Source: Steromphala cineraria
Taxonomy: Eukaryota > Mollusca > Gastropoda > Trochida > Trochidae
Length of the DNA: 64,000 nucleotides
Assembly: GCA_916613615.1 (NCBI GenBank)
Contig: OU744723.1
Coordinates: 27,550,710-27,614,709, forward strand
Direction of reading: 5' to 3'
The position numbers were made by a program, and so were the translations under genes. The notes beneath the pieces were generated by a model. It searched no databases. It was not told the DNA's origin and saw only the letters and a program-made list of their open reading frames with translations. Below are positions 51,301-62,337 of the stretch, piece by piece (the stretch's first letter is position 1; each line of letters starts with the position of its first letter).

Positions 51301-52382
51301 CCATACATAGCTTACCTCTGTCAACCCCGTTGGATCTTACATACATAACCTCACCTTACCCAACCCCCTCCAGCCTCCCATATAAGCTTACCTCTGTCAA
51401 CCCCGTTGGATCTTACATACATAACCTCACCTTACCCAACCCCCTCCAGCCTCCCATACATAGCTTACCTCTGTCAACCCTGTTGCATCTTGCATACATA
51501 ACCTCACCTTACCCAACCCCCTCCAGCCTCCCATACATAGCTTACCTCTGTCAACCCCGTTGTATCTTGCATACATAACCTCACCTAACCCAACCCCCTC
51601 CAGCCTCCCATACATGGCTTACCTCTGTCAACCCCATTGCATCTTACATACATAACCTCACTTTACTCAACCCCCTCCAGCCTCCCATACATAGCTTACC
51701 TCTGTCAACCCCGTTGCATCTTGCATACATAACCTCACCTTACTCAACCCCCTCCAGCCTCCTATACATAGCTTACCTCTGTCAACCCCGTTGCATCTTG
51801 CATACATAACCTCACCTTACTCAACCCCCTCCAGCCTCCCATACATAGCTTACCTCTGTCAACCCTGTTACATCTTGCATACAGGACTTACCACATCCAA
51901 CTCTATCCAACATCACAAACCTACAACTTCATTGAAGGGCATTTAAGACGTTGAGTTAAAAGAAAAACCAAGTTTTACAGATAGTCAACTTCTTGATTGT
52001 TTTGGTGAAGGAATTAACTAACACTGTTATCAAGCTGCACCTGGTTTATTTTCCTCTCACAAAGCTGCTGTCATCTAGCTGAGTGTTGTGTTGTCATCTA
52101 GCTGAGTGTTGTGTTGTCATCTAGCTGAGTGTTGTGTTGTCATCTAGCTGAGTGTTGTGTTGTCAACTAGCTGAGTGTTGTGTTGTCATCTAGCTGAGTG
52201 TTGTGTTGTCAACTAGCTGAGTGTTGTATTGTCATCTAGCTGAGTGTTGTATTGTCATCTAGCTGAGTGTTGTGTTGCAGAAGGAGGAGGAGGATGTGAA
52301 GAGCACGTACATACAGAACCCCCGCACCATGCTGCACTACGAGTACAACAGCGTCTTCTTCGTTGCTAGGAAACCCTCGTGA
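42328..52382 (+). CDS. CARNMT1: CARNMT1, carnosine N-methyltransferase (UPF0586/N2227-like), 8 exons
   Basis: The enzyme transfers a methyl group from S-adenosylmethionine to the histidine imidazole of carnosine, giving anserine. Exons: 42328-42410, 44890-45088, 45410-45579, 45858-45998, 47525-47703, 48008-48121, 48747-48850, 52281-52382. All phases join to 1092 nt, 363 residues plus stop, a little shorter than the human protein. Order of landmarks: the N-terminal [14 protein letters not shown] helix, [19 protein letters not shown], the SAM-binding VPGAGMGR (G162-A-G-M-G166) followed by [25 protein letters not shown] (267-274), [18 protein letters not shown], and C-terminal [12 protein letters not shown]. 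Exon 4 could start three bases later without changing frame. The junction of exons 3 and 4 gives Cys where relatives have Trp. An F1 copy lies in intron 4 and a 77-bp minisatellite in intron 7. Confidence 0.93.
42411..44889 (+). other. CARNMT1 intron 1, no gene or complete element recognised
   Basis: AT-rich. A short (tgtc)n tract follows an aataaa-like motif near 43250-43275 and may be the tail of an unrecognised retroelement. The open frame at 43470-43670 has no coding features. Confidence 0.5.
46157..46991 (-). mobile_element. F1 element copy C in CARNMT1 intron 4
   Basis: The 3' stem-loop on the left has arms catctggcct and aggcccgatg, followed by a (ccgt/ccat)n tract at 46203-46230 and diverged 145-bp-type units. 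The 5' end on the right has gcctgatgagct and the hairpin 46977-46983/46985-46991. It is antisense to CARNMT1. A smaller element is nested at 46719-46892. Confidence 0.75.
46719..46892. mobile_element. hAT-like MITE nested in F1 copy C
   Basis: It starts cagtgtttaaaata and ends tattttatacgctg, inverted repeats with two mismatches over 14 bp. The 8 bases outside each end (ccaatata and actatata) are similar, and F1 copy B shows the uninterrupted site cctatata at the same place. The CAG start, short TIRs and 8-bp duplication fit the hAT superfamily. Confidence 0.75.
47792..47827 (-). mobile_element. Stub of an F3 element in CARNMT1 intron 5
   Basis: ggggtatatagtgctccg plus tgtccatccgt matches the 3' stem arm and microsatellite start of F3 at 26147-26175. 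The rest is gone. Same orientation as F3, antisense to CARNMT1. Confidence 0.6.
48645..48700 (-). repeat. (TGAG)n dispersed-repeat fragment in CARNMT1 intron 6
   Basis: Reverse strand reads gtgagtgagtgagtaattg then ttttacgccactt, a truncated copy of the repeat also seen at 37243-37310. I associate this motif with vetigastropod genomes, from memory only. Confidence 0.5.
48910..51885 (+). repeat. 77-bp minisatellite filling CARNMT1 intron 7
   Basis: From about 49140 units contain ataacctcacctta, caaccccctccagcctccc and cttacctctgtcaacccc. About 36 units; spacing checked as 154 bp per two units. A block with the private variants ccatcctccc and catagcgtacc (49371) recurs at 50218, 847 bp or 11 units later. 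The part before 49140 is a looser repeat of catcattc/atcacctcatca. Strand composition is very pyrimidine-rich on the transcribed sense. Confidence 0.92.
52070..52276 (+). repeat. 23-bp minisatellite running into the CARNMT1 exon 8 acceptor
   Basis: Nine units of gtcatctagctgagtgttgt plus gtt (52070, 52093, 52116 and on), with catc/caac variants. The last unit passes directly into tgttgcag, the acceptor at 52278-52280, so the repeat supplies the branch-point region and T-rich tract. Confidence 0.9.
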
Positions 52383-53998
52383 CACGACCACCACCTTGTC
52401 CTCGCTCCGACTGAATGGAAGGAAACCTAGTTTCTCCTTCCTGTCATAAAATTGTGATCAAACCTTCCAAATAAGTTTGGTATAGAAAGTGATGTTTGTT
52501 ATATGCCATATTTTTAAACTCACTTTTTTTGTCAATGGCAGTTGAAGTCTGTAATACCAGTGATAAATCTACACTATGATACATCTCCTCATCATGGCTT
52601 TATAAACCAACTAAGGCTTACTGAGATATCATATGAAATTCCTAGTGACTCTTTATGCATCATTTGGCCACAGCTTTCAACTCAGCCAAATTATATCTAT
52701 TTTTCTACATCATGAAGTAGAATTGTTCAAGCTGTGTGTCTTGATGGCTCAGAATAGCTGAACAAATACAGTTTGATCTTCTGGGAGAAAAATTATTGAT
52801 AGTGATTAAGTATCTAATTGTGGCTGTAACTGTTAGGGATGTCATATTCATTTACCTCAACATAAGGTAATTAGGCCACATTTCATATATATCACAATAC
52901 AGTAACGCAACATTAATGCAGAGGAATACCATTTCACTGATATTTATTCATTATACGAGAGTTTTGTAAGTTACTAGCTGTTAAACACAAAATCAAGCCA
53001 GCTTATATATATAAATATAAATCTTATTACCCATTATTTTATTTTTTCCAACTTAAACATTAACTGAAATGCTATCTCAATGAGGATTTGATATTCACTG
53101 ATATTTGAGAGGACATTCACAAAAAGTGTATCTGAATTTGCCAACTGTATCGTGTATCGTTGTGTGATATGAATCACCCGAGTTCATTGATGTAACAGTG
53201 TATCGTGGCGTCCCCAGTGACTGTAGGTATCATCTCCGACACAACCAATAGATAAATCTGTATCCTGGGTCTATCAGTACCAAATATTAAAGTTGCATTT
53301 TATTTTGTTGCTCTCTCTGAGAGTGATCATAAGCCAAATATTATCTGATAAAATGTCTTTGTGGAAACTTATATGACAGCTAGCAGTTATAAAATAAATT
53401 CTGCTTGTGTATCAACATAATCATCATTAACTCTCCCCTAATCAGCTGCTTCTAGAAATATTTCTTGCCATCACTGCTCTAAATGATTATGGTTAAGTCT
53501 TTATCACGTTGACAATGATGAATATGCCTGTGTGTGTGAATCATTTTCCAGATTTGATTTATTGATTAAAAAACAGTGATATGAATGACATTATGACGTA
53601 TTGTAAAGATGTATAGCAATTTACATTATCACAGAATGAATTTTTATCTTTACACCAGTATTGCATTTACAGTATAATGGACTATAATGTTCGATTTTAA
53701 ATCCTGAAGTCAGATCTATGTCAAGTTTGTCAATGTATAAGTTCAATGTTCGATGGTGGTGTGTTTTTCAAGACCAATGTTTCAACCAATTAAGAGTCTA
53801 TTTAACACTTTTATGGTTCATATAGTGGTTATTACCATTGAATATTCTTGATCTATCACTGAACTGTGTCTATTATTTGACTTGTGGAAGTGTGAAGCTC
53901 ACCTTGTCTTATTGGTGATGTGGAGAATAAAGACATATGTTTCTATACTGTTGTTGTGTGTTCTCTGTTACAGTCATTGATAGTATGGGAACATAATA
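52383..53998 (+). other. CARNMT1 3' UTR and likely polyadenylation site
   Basis: No further exon. The hexamer aataaa at 53926-53931 is followed by a GT-rich ctgttgttgtgtgttctctg stretch, so cleavage is likely near 53950, giving a 3' UTR of about 1.57 kb. Confidence 0.6.
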
Positions 53999-54389
53999 CA
54001 GTAGAACACGGATATAACGAACTATGATAATAGCGAACAATCGGATGTAGAGAACAAATTTTCTAGTCCCGTCCCTATATAATATCATTTAAATTATATG
54101 CGTATAGCGAACACCGGATATAGCGAACTAAATTCTTTGATTTGATTTTTAACATTTATTCAAGTGAAAGGATTGGGTACTTGTAACCCAACTTAGTGAA
54201 ACCCTCTCCTATGTACAGTGCTTACATATAATATCGAAACATAATAAATAATGCATGTTTATGTACATTGAAAATAAGGAGAGATATAGGAAAAAGGGAT
54301 ATACATATATACAAAAGTACAGACAGGGAAATAGAGACGAAGTCAAAATTCTTTGGTCCCTTTGAGTTCGTTATATCTGTGTTGTACTG
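53999..54389. mobile_element. Tigger/pogo-like MITE
   Basis: Terminal inverted repeats cagtagaacacggatataac... and ...gttatatctgtgttgtactg, flanked by TA on both sides (53997-53998 and 54390-54391), the target of Tc1/mariner-pogo elements. 391 bp, non-coding. It lies just past the CARNMT1 polyadenylation signal. Confidence 0.8.
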
Positions 54390-55142
54390 TATATGGAAAC
54401 TGTTCTTTGAGTCTTCTGGTGAGATTTGTGCAGTGGTGTACATGGTAACAAGATGATAATGTCAGCTAGTAGGTCAGAGCATTGATGGTCACTCATCATT
54501 CACCTTTAACCAAGAAACCCAGATCAAACAATGGAGTCAGCAAGTTTCTCTATGAAAATTTTAGCATGGTTCGATCACAGTGTTTCATTGCCAGATTGTT
54601 GTCAGTCCTGCAGATGTAGTGCATAGCCTGTTTGTATCTCTTGCATTACCTTGAGAAGGGACAAGTCATTTGTTACGGAGTTTACAATGTAATTTCTTAA
54701 ACGAACCTTCCAATTTAAATGAACTTTTTTTCATGACCCTATCCAAACTTTTATATAGGAAACTCGTTGAAAATTACCGTAATAAATTTTATCTTTGGTT
54801 TCAACATTTCATATTTTTCTTCAAAACTTTAAAAAAGTAATCCTTAACAAGTGATACAATGTCTAAAAGATACGCCAAGCTAAGTGAATGCTTTTAAATT
54901 TTATAATGGTTCCCTTATGAAGTCATAATACACATTAATAAAAAGTATATTTAATTCAGCACTTTGCAATATTACAATCTTGGATATAACCTTGTATTTC
55001 TTGTAATTTCAGTCTGATTTTATAACGAGAATTAGCAATTCACCCATTGTTTTAAACAGCTTTAGATATGACCGAATTTGAGATTTTTTTATGTTAATGG
55101 GGGTAGGGGTAGAGGTTTCAAACAATGATTTAGAGAGAACCA

Positions 55143-55745
55143 ATCTGCATATGGAGCTTACCATAGCCCAGATACTGCACTCTTTGTACCAGGAGCTTAC
55201 CATAGCCCAGATACTGCACTTTCTGTACCAATGGCAGCAGCCGAAGGCAGGATTCAATTACTTGTTTTCCTCGACCTCTCTGCTGCCTCTGATCACTCAT
55301 CAAAAGTTGATATCAAGGAGGGAAAAGGATGTCGTCAGTCGTCAAGTTGTTCATCTCATATCTGTCTGACAGATCACAGCGCATTGTGATAGGTGGATAG
55401 ACATCATCCCAGGGTTACTTCAACGAGGTGTTCCCCAAGGATCAGTCCTGGGACCGGTACTTTTCTCCACAGGAACCCGATATTGTAAATAAAATGTAGG
55501 TAAAACGTGGGTAAGAAAGATCCGTCCCCTCTATAAATAGAGGGGACGGATCTTTCTTACCCACGTTTTACCTACATTAGAGGGGACGGATCTTTCTTAC
55601 CCACGTTTTACCTACATTTTATTTACAATATAGAGGGGACGGATCTTTCTTACCCACGTTTTACCTACATTTTATTTACAATATCGGGTTCCTGTGCTTT
55701 TCTCCCTGTATACCCAGCTCCTTTGTGCAATTGCCTCTGTGAACA
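55143..55745 (+). pseudogene. LINE reverse-transcriptase fragment, interrupted (jockey/CR1-like)
   Basis: Frames read SAYGAYHSPDTAL, EGRIQLLVFLDLSAASD, SYLSDRSQRIVIGG and, just before the insertion, QRGVPQGSVLGPVLFS, with LYTQ after it. These are RT motifs in the usual order. Defects: a 39-bp tandem duplication (55155 onward), frame changes near 55290, and the 229-bp insertion at 55468-55696. Dead copy. Confidence 0.75.
55468..55696. mobile_element. Foldback element with 8-bp target duplication, inserted in the LINE fragment
   Basis: Left arm (55468-55532) starts cacaggaacccgatattg; the right arm is its complement and ends caatatcgggttcctgtg. The right arm is present about 2.5 times in tandem, each copy starting agaggggacggatc. 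cttttctc flanks both sides (55460-55467 and 55697-55704). Removing one copy and the element restores the RT frame across the site. TSD length suggests a hAT-type or related foldback mobiliser. Confidence 0.85.
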
Positions 55746-55861
55746 TGTCTGTGAACATGTCTTAACAATTATGAGTAATTTGGGTAACTGTCTAAACTCA
55801 GATTAGCATGAAAGCTGCAAAGCCAATACAATGTATTTCTTTTATATGAGTTGTACATAAT

Positions 55862-56137
55862 GTGGTCCTTATTCATATTTTGATTATAAAGGGTAACACT
55901 ATTATCAAAGACTGTTTTGCACACCAGTCTCAAGAGTTATTATTGACACTGAGAGAATGTTGTAACAGAGGTATAATCGAAAATGACAGAATGTGCAGTT
56001 TCACACTGTTCCCTGATAATTACGTAACAATTTCATTCAAGACTGGGGATCATCTTCAATTCAACATTGGTAATTTGCACGGTTCAGATAACCATAATTG
56101 GTTCATTTGGTATTATATTGCCATAGGTATCCGATGA
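55862..56137 (+). other. Unclassified open frame
   Basis: A 91-codon open frame in AT-rich DNA with fairly even amino-acid use (SQELLLTLRECCNRG, NYVTISFKTGDHL). I recognise no family, and it could be chance or a decayed exon. Confidence 0.15.
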
Positions 56138-56429
56138 AAAAACATACAATGATTTTGGGCGCATATTTCTTTATTACTGGATTAATGTCTGTAATTCTTG
56201 CAGATTTTGAAAAAAGCTAAGATTTTCTCAACTTGGCTTTATCAATGCATAACAACAATATTACTCATTTTGCCTTTTTACAGGTGAAATTGACAAATAT
56301 TTGCAAAACAGTTTGAAACGTGTGTTGACACAGCAACTTTGCAATCGACAACAAACGTCATGAATGAAGACGTAAGAATAGTTGTTGGTAATAACCTAAA
56401 TTCACTGAGCTTCGATTATTGGTAGTGTT

Positions 56430-57370
56430 CAAGACTCTTCCCGACTCTACCCGACCGTTCGACTGCGACTTTGTTGGCTGAGTCGGGGAAAAATATAGGT
56501 CAAATTATGAAATTTGATATTTCTACGAGTTACCTACGACATACACGACTGACATACGACACAGTGAAGACGAACTGCCGGCAGATCTCGGAGACACCCC
56601 CGACAAAACACCCGAGGAACTTACAACTCCAATACTCAGATACGACTCAATACGACTGAGACCGACTCGTTCACGGCTCACTGCCGAGTCACGACAGTAA
56701 GTCAACACCACGACTCGGAAAAAGTCTCACTTCCGACCCAATCGACCAATTCACGGCCTTGACGACTAACTCACGACTCACTCACGGCAATGACGATTCC
56801 TCACGACACAGATACATGTCACCTACGAGTCACAAACGATCCACATACGATAAAATCGACAAAAAAATGGGTATTTTCGACCGAACACGTCAAAGGCCGA
56901 GAACTGCAGACTTTTCCTTTCCACCTTCGGTTTTCGAAATTGTGATTAGTCAAGAATGGGTCATCACTGGTTGTGTTTATGTATTGGTAAGTCGTAAATG
57001 TGTTTTCATTAGTTGGGAGTGATTTGGCATGTAAATAAGGGAAAGAACAGTTCCCGACTCTCGCCCAACAACTACGATTCAATCCAACTATGAACGACTT
57101 ATGTACGATTCAATAAAACTCAGATACGAGCCCCATACGACTCATTGACGACTCAATACGACCTCATGGAAATTCTGAAATTTTCCGGTCAAAAAGTACG
57201 AACCTCGCCGGACATGTTCAAAAACCCACTACCGACAAAAGTTGACCTCTCGACTCTTTAAGATTCTTCCGCTCAAAGCGGACTAAAGAAGATTCAGAGA
57301 CGCTTCATTATGAGTCACTTACGACTTTTGGCCTATTTTCAGTCGGCAACGGCTCGTAGCTCAGTGAAAA
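56430..57370 (+). repeat. CGAC/CGACTC-rich, strand-asymmetric region
   Basis: The plus strand is crowded with short variants of acgactc, tacgact, ccgactc and acggctc, often one per 8-12 bases, in two clusters (56440-56850 and 57045-57370) separated by ordinary sequence. The spacing is irregular, so it is not a simple tandem array. No protein or known element recognised. Open frames inside it are low-complexity. Confidence 0.55.
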
Positions 57371-57427
57371 TTAAGGGGGTATAACATTCGTTGAGGTCTG
57401 TTAACACAACAAAGCCACTTGCTTTTT

Positions 57428-60400
57428 AGCTCACCTTTACAAAGTAAATGTGAGCTTATGTCATGGCGCTTCGTCCGTCGTCCGTCTGTCTGTCCGTCCG
57501 TCCGTCCGTCTGTCTGTCTGTCCGTCCGTCCGTAAACTTTCAGGAAAAAGACTACTCCTCCTAAACGAATGCAGATATCATTCTGAAATTGTAGTATGTT
57601 ATACCCATGGTGATTCCTCACAGAAAGGTAGACGTTTCAGTTTTGAGAATCCAAGATGGCCGCCATGGCAGCCATATTGAATTTTCAATTAGATTTCAGG
57701 AAAAAGACTACTCCTCCTAAACGAATGCAGATATCATTCTGAAATTGTAGTATGTTATACCCATGGTGATTCCTCACAGAAAGGTAGACGTTTCAGTTTT
57801 GAGAATCCAAGATGGCCGCACTGGCAGCCATATTGAATTTTCAATTAGATTTCAGGAAAAAGACTACTCCTCCTAAACGAATGCAGATATCATTCTGAAA
57901 TTGTAGTATGTTATACCCATGGTGATTCCTCACAGAAAGGTAGACGTTTCAGTTTTGAGAATCCAAGTTGGCCGCCATGGCAGCCATATTGAATTTTCAA
58001 TTAGATTTCAGGAAAAAGACTACTCCTCCTAAACGAATGCAGATATCATTCTGAAATTGAAGTATAATATACCCATGGTGATTCCTCACAGAAAAGTAGA
58101 TGTTTCAGTTTTAAAAATCCAAGATGGCCGCTATGGCAGCCATATTGAATTTTCAATTAGATTTCATGAAAAGACTACTCTTTCTAAACCTATCTAGATA
58201 TCATTCTGAAATTGTAGTATGTTATAACTATGGTGATTCCGCACAGAAAGGTAGACGTTTCAGTTTTGAGAATCCAATATGGCCGCCATGGCAGCCATAT
58301 TGAATTTTCAATTAGATTTCATGACAATGACTCCTTCTCCTAAACCAATCTAGATATCATTTTCATATTGTAGTATGTTATACCTATAGTGATTCCTCCC
58401 ACAAAGGTAGACGTTTCAGTTCTGAGAATCCAAGACGGCCGCGATAGCAGCCATATTGACTTATCAGCTGCAGATGACACATCATTATTTCTAAATTTTA
58501 AGCTTTCATCAAGTCATCACTCGCACCATATAAATTCTCTAATTTGAACTTACTAATCATAATATTATCTTGAATATGGAATATTTAAGATTGTCATGCA
58601 AGTTGTTCTATATTTTTAAGTGTTTCTAAAACATTAAGATGAAAGACAAACATAATTAATTAATTTGTTTAAAATATTTATGGCAACTAGCTGCAAAAAC
58701 CCAATGACATTGAACATCATGTTGAATTTTAAACAATGGTATCTCCCTTATATTCCTTTAAATACCACACAAAAGGGGTCAACCAGAGTTCAGATATTCC
58801 TGTTGCGTCCACTATGCATTTCTAATACACATCCCGATACAGGCTGCTAGCATCACAGTCTCAGCTGCTAGTCTGTTGCATAATCAACCTGACCCAATTG
58901 ATATGGTAGAGCATTATGCTATATGGCCATGTGTATGCAATAAGAGTTATGGAAATTAGACTTGTATTCTCATGACAGTGATATGTTCTTTCTAAGAAAA
59001 ACAACTTACATAAAATTTGTCAACAATCAGCTTTGTGTTTAGCAATCTACATGATAAGTTGATGTGGAAAGAGTTATTTTGCATCAGGTTCCAGTTCCTG
59101 TGTTTTACTCATATTTGTACCATTTCTATATCTAACAGAAGTTCTTCTTGACACAAAATCAATTTAGGACATAAGCTAACTATATTTTGTGAAATTATAT
59201 ATATTTTTCACAACAATTCATGTTCTCTCCCATCAAGTCTTTTAATACCACACATAAGGGCTTAGCCAGAGTTCAGGTTAACATGCTCGGCACACTAGGG
59301 TGCTTCTCCAAATATACATACACAAAGCCAAGTACACAAATTGCTACTCTCTCCTTAAGGATCTGGGGCTAGCAGCCCTGCCTGCTTGTATGTTGCATAG
59401 TAATCCTGACCTAATTGATAAATAGAACATAATGGACTTTATGGAAAGTATATAAATTGTCTTTATGAAAAGTATATTTGTATTCTAATAATAGTAATAC
59501 TTTTTACAAATAACAATTTAAACAAGAATCAGCTTTTGTGTACAACAATCTGCATGATGAGTTAATATTAACAAGTCAAGAATCTGCTTTTATGTACAGT
59601 AATCTACATGATAAGTTAATAATAGAGGTATTTTGTATCAGGTTCCAGTTCCAATACCATGTGTTTTATAAATACCTGTAAAACTTAATGATAATTATAT
59701 CATGCTGAAGGGGTTCTGGGAACAACATGTCATCATAGAAGTCATTATTTTTCAATTAGATTTCAGGCAAAGTACTACTCCTACTAAATCAATTAAGATA
59801 TCATTCTGAAAAGTGAGTATTTTTTTATATAGTTATTCCTGACAAAGACGCATTTATTTTATTATCAAGAATCCAAGATGGTCAATATGTCAATTATATT
59901 GAATTTTCAATTAGGTTTCATGAAATTCATTGAAAAGAATACATTTCCAGATCAATCAAATCAATGTCATTATATTTGTATTGATACGCTTGTTGTAATA
60001 TTTATCAACACTATAAATACAGTTACAAAAAACTGTATGAATCATCTTTATCTGCGAACAGCCTGAGACATGACTGTTTTAATAAATCCTTTTTAATAAA
60101 ACATAAAATGATAAAAGTTGTTCACTCCATCAGTGGGTTACATAATTCCTGAGACTTCATATATGGCAAATAACATAGCCAGTGAGGGATAATATACATT
60201 TTTTAATCATCTATATCTGATTACGGTCTGAACAATGATTGTCTAGATAATTATAATGATCATTCAATTCAAACAAATCCTTTTCAAAAGCATTTAAAAT
60301 GATTAAATTTGTTCACTCCCAACACTAACTGTAAGGTTTTTTACTCCTTTGTTCCCATGCAATTAATTTATTCCAAATTAAAAATTTTGGTTAATGAATA

Positions 60401-61397
60401 ACTAATTATCTTTTATTTTGTTTGTCATGCTAATAAAAGATATAATATTCATCTTCAAAACAGCATTCATTGAACAGCTGTCTGAACAAATTTTATTTTA
60501 CAAAGTCTTTCTCACCAATACTCTCTGTTAGTTAAGATACTTCAATAAACATATTACTGAGTTGACCTCCAGATTATTTCCATTGCAAATCTCCCTTTTA
60601 CCCCCACCCCTTCTATCCCCCCCCCCCCCCCCTTTCCCCTCCTATCCTTCCAGCCCCTCTCCTGCAACTCTCCTCTAAAGGGTATCTGTATTGCATATTG
60701 AAATGAGGGGAGGACACTCACTATATGGAATAACAGTAACTTACATAAGAGGGTAAGTTACATAAGCTACATGCAGGTGCAAGAGGTCATCAAAGGTCAT
60801 CATATCTAGTAATTAGCATAAACCCCCATGTTGCTAGCCTATTCTGACCAATCAGATTGCACTAACATATGTCAAGATTTAAGATATTCAGAAATCTTCA
60901 GTTAGAATTACATGAGACATTGACCTGGACAGTTTACTTTGGCAATTGGACTTATCACTAGCTGAATTTGTGATTTGTTTTCAGAGGGATATATTCCAAA
61001 TGTTTATGTGCATCATCTTTTTAGTTCTTTGGAAGTTGAGAGTGTGACTAAATGAATACTCCCAAAACAATCAAGATATCATAATGAAATTAATACAGAT
61101 GCCCACATAATAAAAGTAGCATTTTGAAGATTAAAAAGTCCAAGATGGTCACCAATTCAGCCATAGATATACAAAAAAGTTATACAAAAACCTACTGCTT
61201 GTTAACAAATCATGATTATATCATTCTTGTATTAATGTTTGTTCAAGCTCTAGTGGTTTCCAACAGAAGAATAGCATTTTAAAAGATAAAAAAATCATGA
61301 TGGCAGCCATAATCAATTATCATATAAAAGATGGTTACACAATTAAACTATATTACCACATCATTCATTTTAAGGTGAGCTTCTGTACCCTCGGTAC
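57428..61397 (-). mobile_element. F2 element copy C, longest copy
   Basis: The 3' stem-loop on the left is 57428-57456, followed by a (cgtc/tgtc)n tract (57477-57533) and six 156-bp units from 57541. The body is colinear with copy A to about 60007. An additional 1.2 kb (about 60008-61205) is present in C, in part shared with copy B, and missing from A. The 5' end on the right has aaggtgagct (61372-61381) and a hairpin (61385-61397). It holds a run of 16 C at 60617-60632 inside a pyrimidine tract. No coding capacity recognised. Confidence 0.75.
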
Positions 61398-61514
61398 TTT
61401 TATTCAGTCTTTGAATTTTGAAATTCACTTAAATTATAAACCTCTGGTGACGTCATCCCTTTGTTTAGCACCGTTCCGTAACCTGGAGGTAGGACCTTGG
61501 CTACATCAAGTCAG

Positions 61515-61635
61515 GTCTATCTGTAACTTACGGACCTCGTTTGAGGTCTATCTGTGATTTAGAGACTTCATATGAGGTTTATCTAGGATTTAAAGACCTC
61601 GTATGAGGCCTATCTGTGATTTAAAGACCTCAACA
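61515..61635 (+). repeat. ~36-bp short tandem repeat, about three units
   Basis: Units contain gacctcgtatgagg, ctatctgtgattta and aagacctc with point differences. Related gcggtctatct motifs recur at 63115-63160. Confidence 0.7.
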
Positions 61636-61728
61636 TTAGATTTTAAACTAATTTCTTTTCAAATCTCAAACATTTCCCATTATAAAATTCATATAATTTC
61701 CAACACAAGAGTTTTTCAAATATATCAC

Positions 61729-61800
61729 TCGAAAGTCGGGGATCGAACCACTGGCCTTTCGATTTATAACCAAACATGCATACCATTAGGCTACGGAGCC
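61729..61800 (-). tRNA. tRNA-like pseudogene or SINE head
   Basis: On the minus strand ggctccgtagcctaatggta (A box), an anticodon arm that can pair with wobbles around ttataaa, and ggttcgatccc (B box) follow in tRNA order. The acceptor and T stems do not pair, so it is not a functional tRNA. It is a degraded tRNA or the head of a SINE. Confidence 0.45.
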
Positions 61801-62337
61801 AGTTGAAGTTAGAATGATTTTTTCATGACCAATTGATTACATTATTTCATTCCCTCTTGTAAAATTGCCAGTTTCTGCATTACTTATTTTTATTATTATT
61901 AATGTAGCAATATGTTTTATGTGCAAAAGGTCTTGTAACTATTGATATTGTGTTGTGTTTGGGATAACTTTGATCATGTTGTCATTGGTCGAGCAGTTTA
62001 GTGTGCAAGCGTGTACATTTCAGCATTAAGCACAAGTGTCACGAAATGCACGGGCACAATGTCACGTGATCGGCTGCGTCGCCTGATGATGACACTAATA
62101 TTTACTGTCAACTTTTTGTTTTTAATGTTAAAGGAAAATATTTTTTTCAGCTTTTGATTACTTAACACATAACTAAAATTCGTTTTTAAAACGATTGTTA
62201 TTAATGGTTTCCAAATCCTGTCACAAACCTATGAAGTCATTTGGACCAGTTCATTTTCATAGAGGGGTGTGAGTATGTTTGAACTGCTATATTTTTGTTT
62301 TATTTTTTAAATGCAATCTACCCTCAGTTCATAAGCC

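Noticed and set aside
48910..51885. Possible CRISPR-like or coding array
   Set aside because: Unit and spacer are not distinguishable, all 77 bases repeat, and the array lies in an intron. The 62-residue frames are artefacts of two-unit periodicity.
61729..61800. Functional tRNA gene
   Set aside because: The A and B boxes are good, but the acceptor and T stems do not pair.
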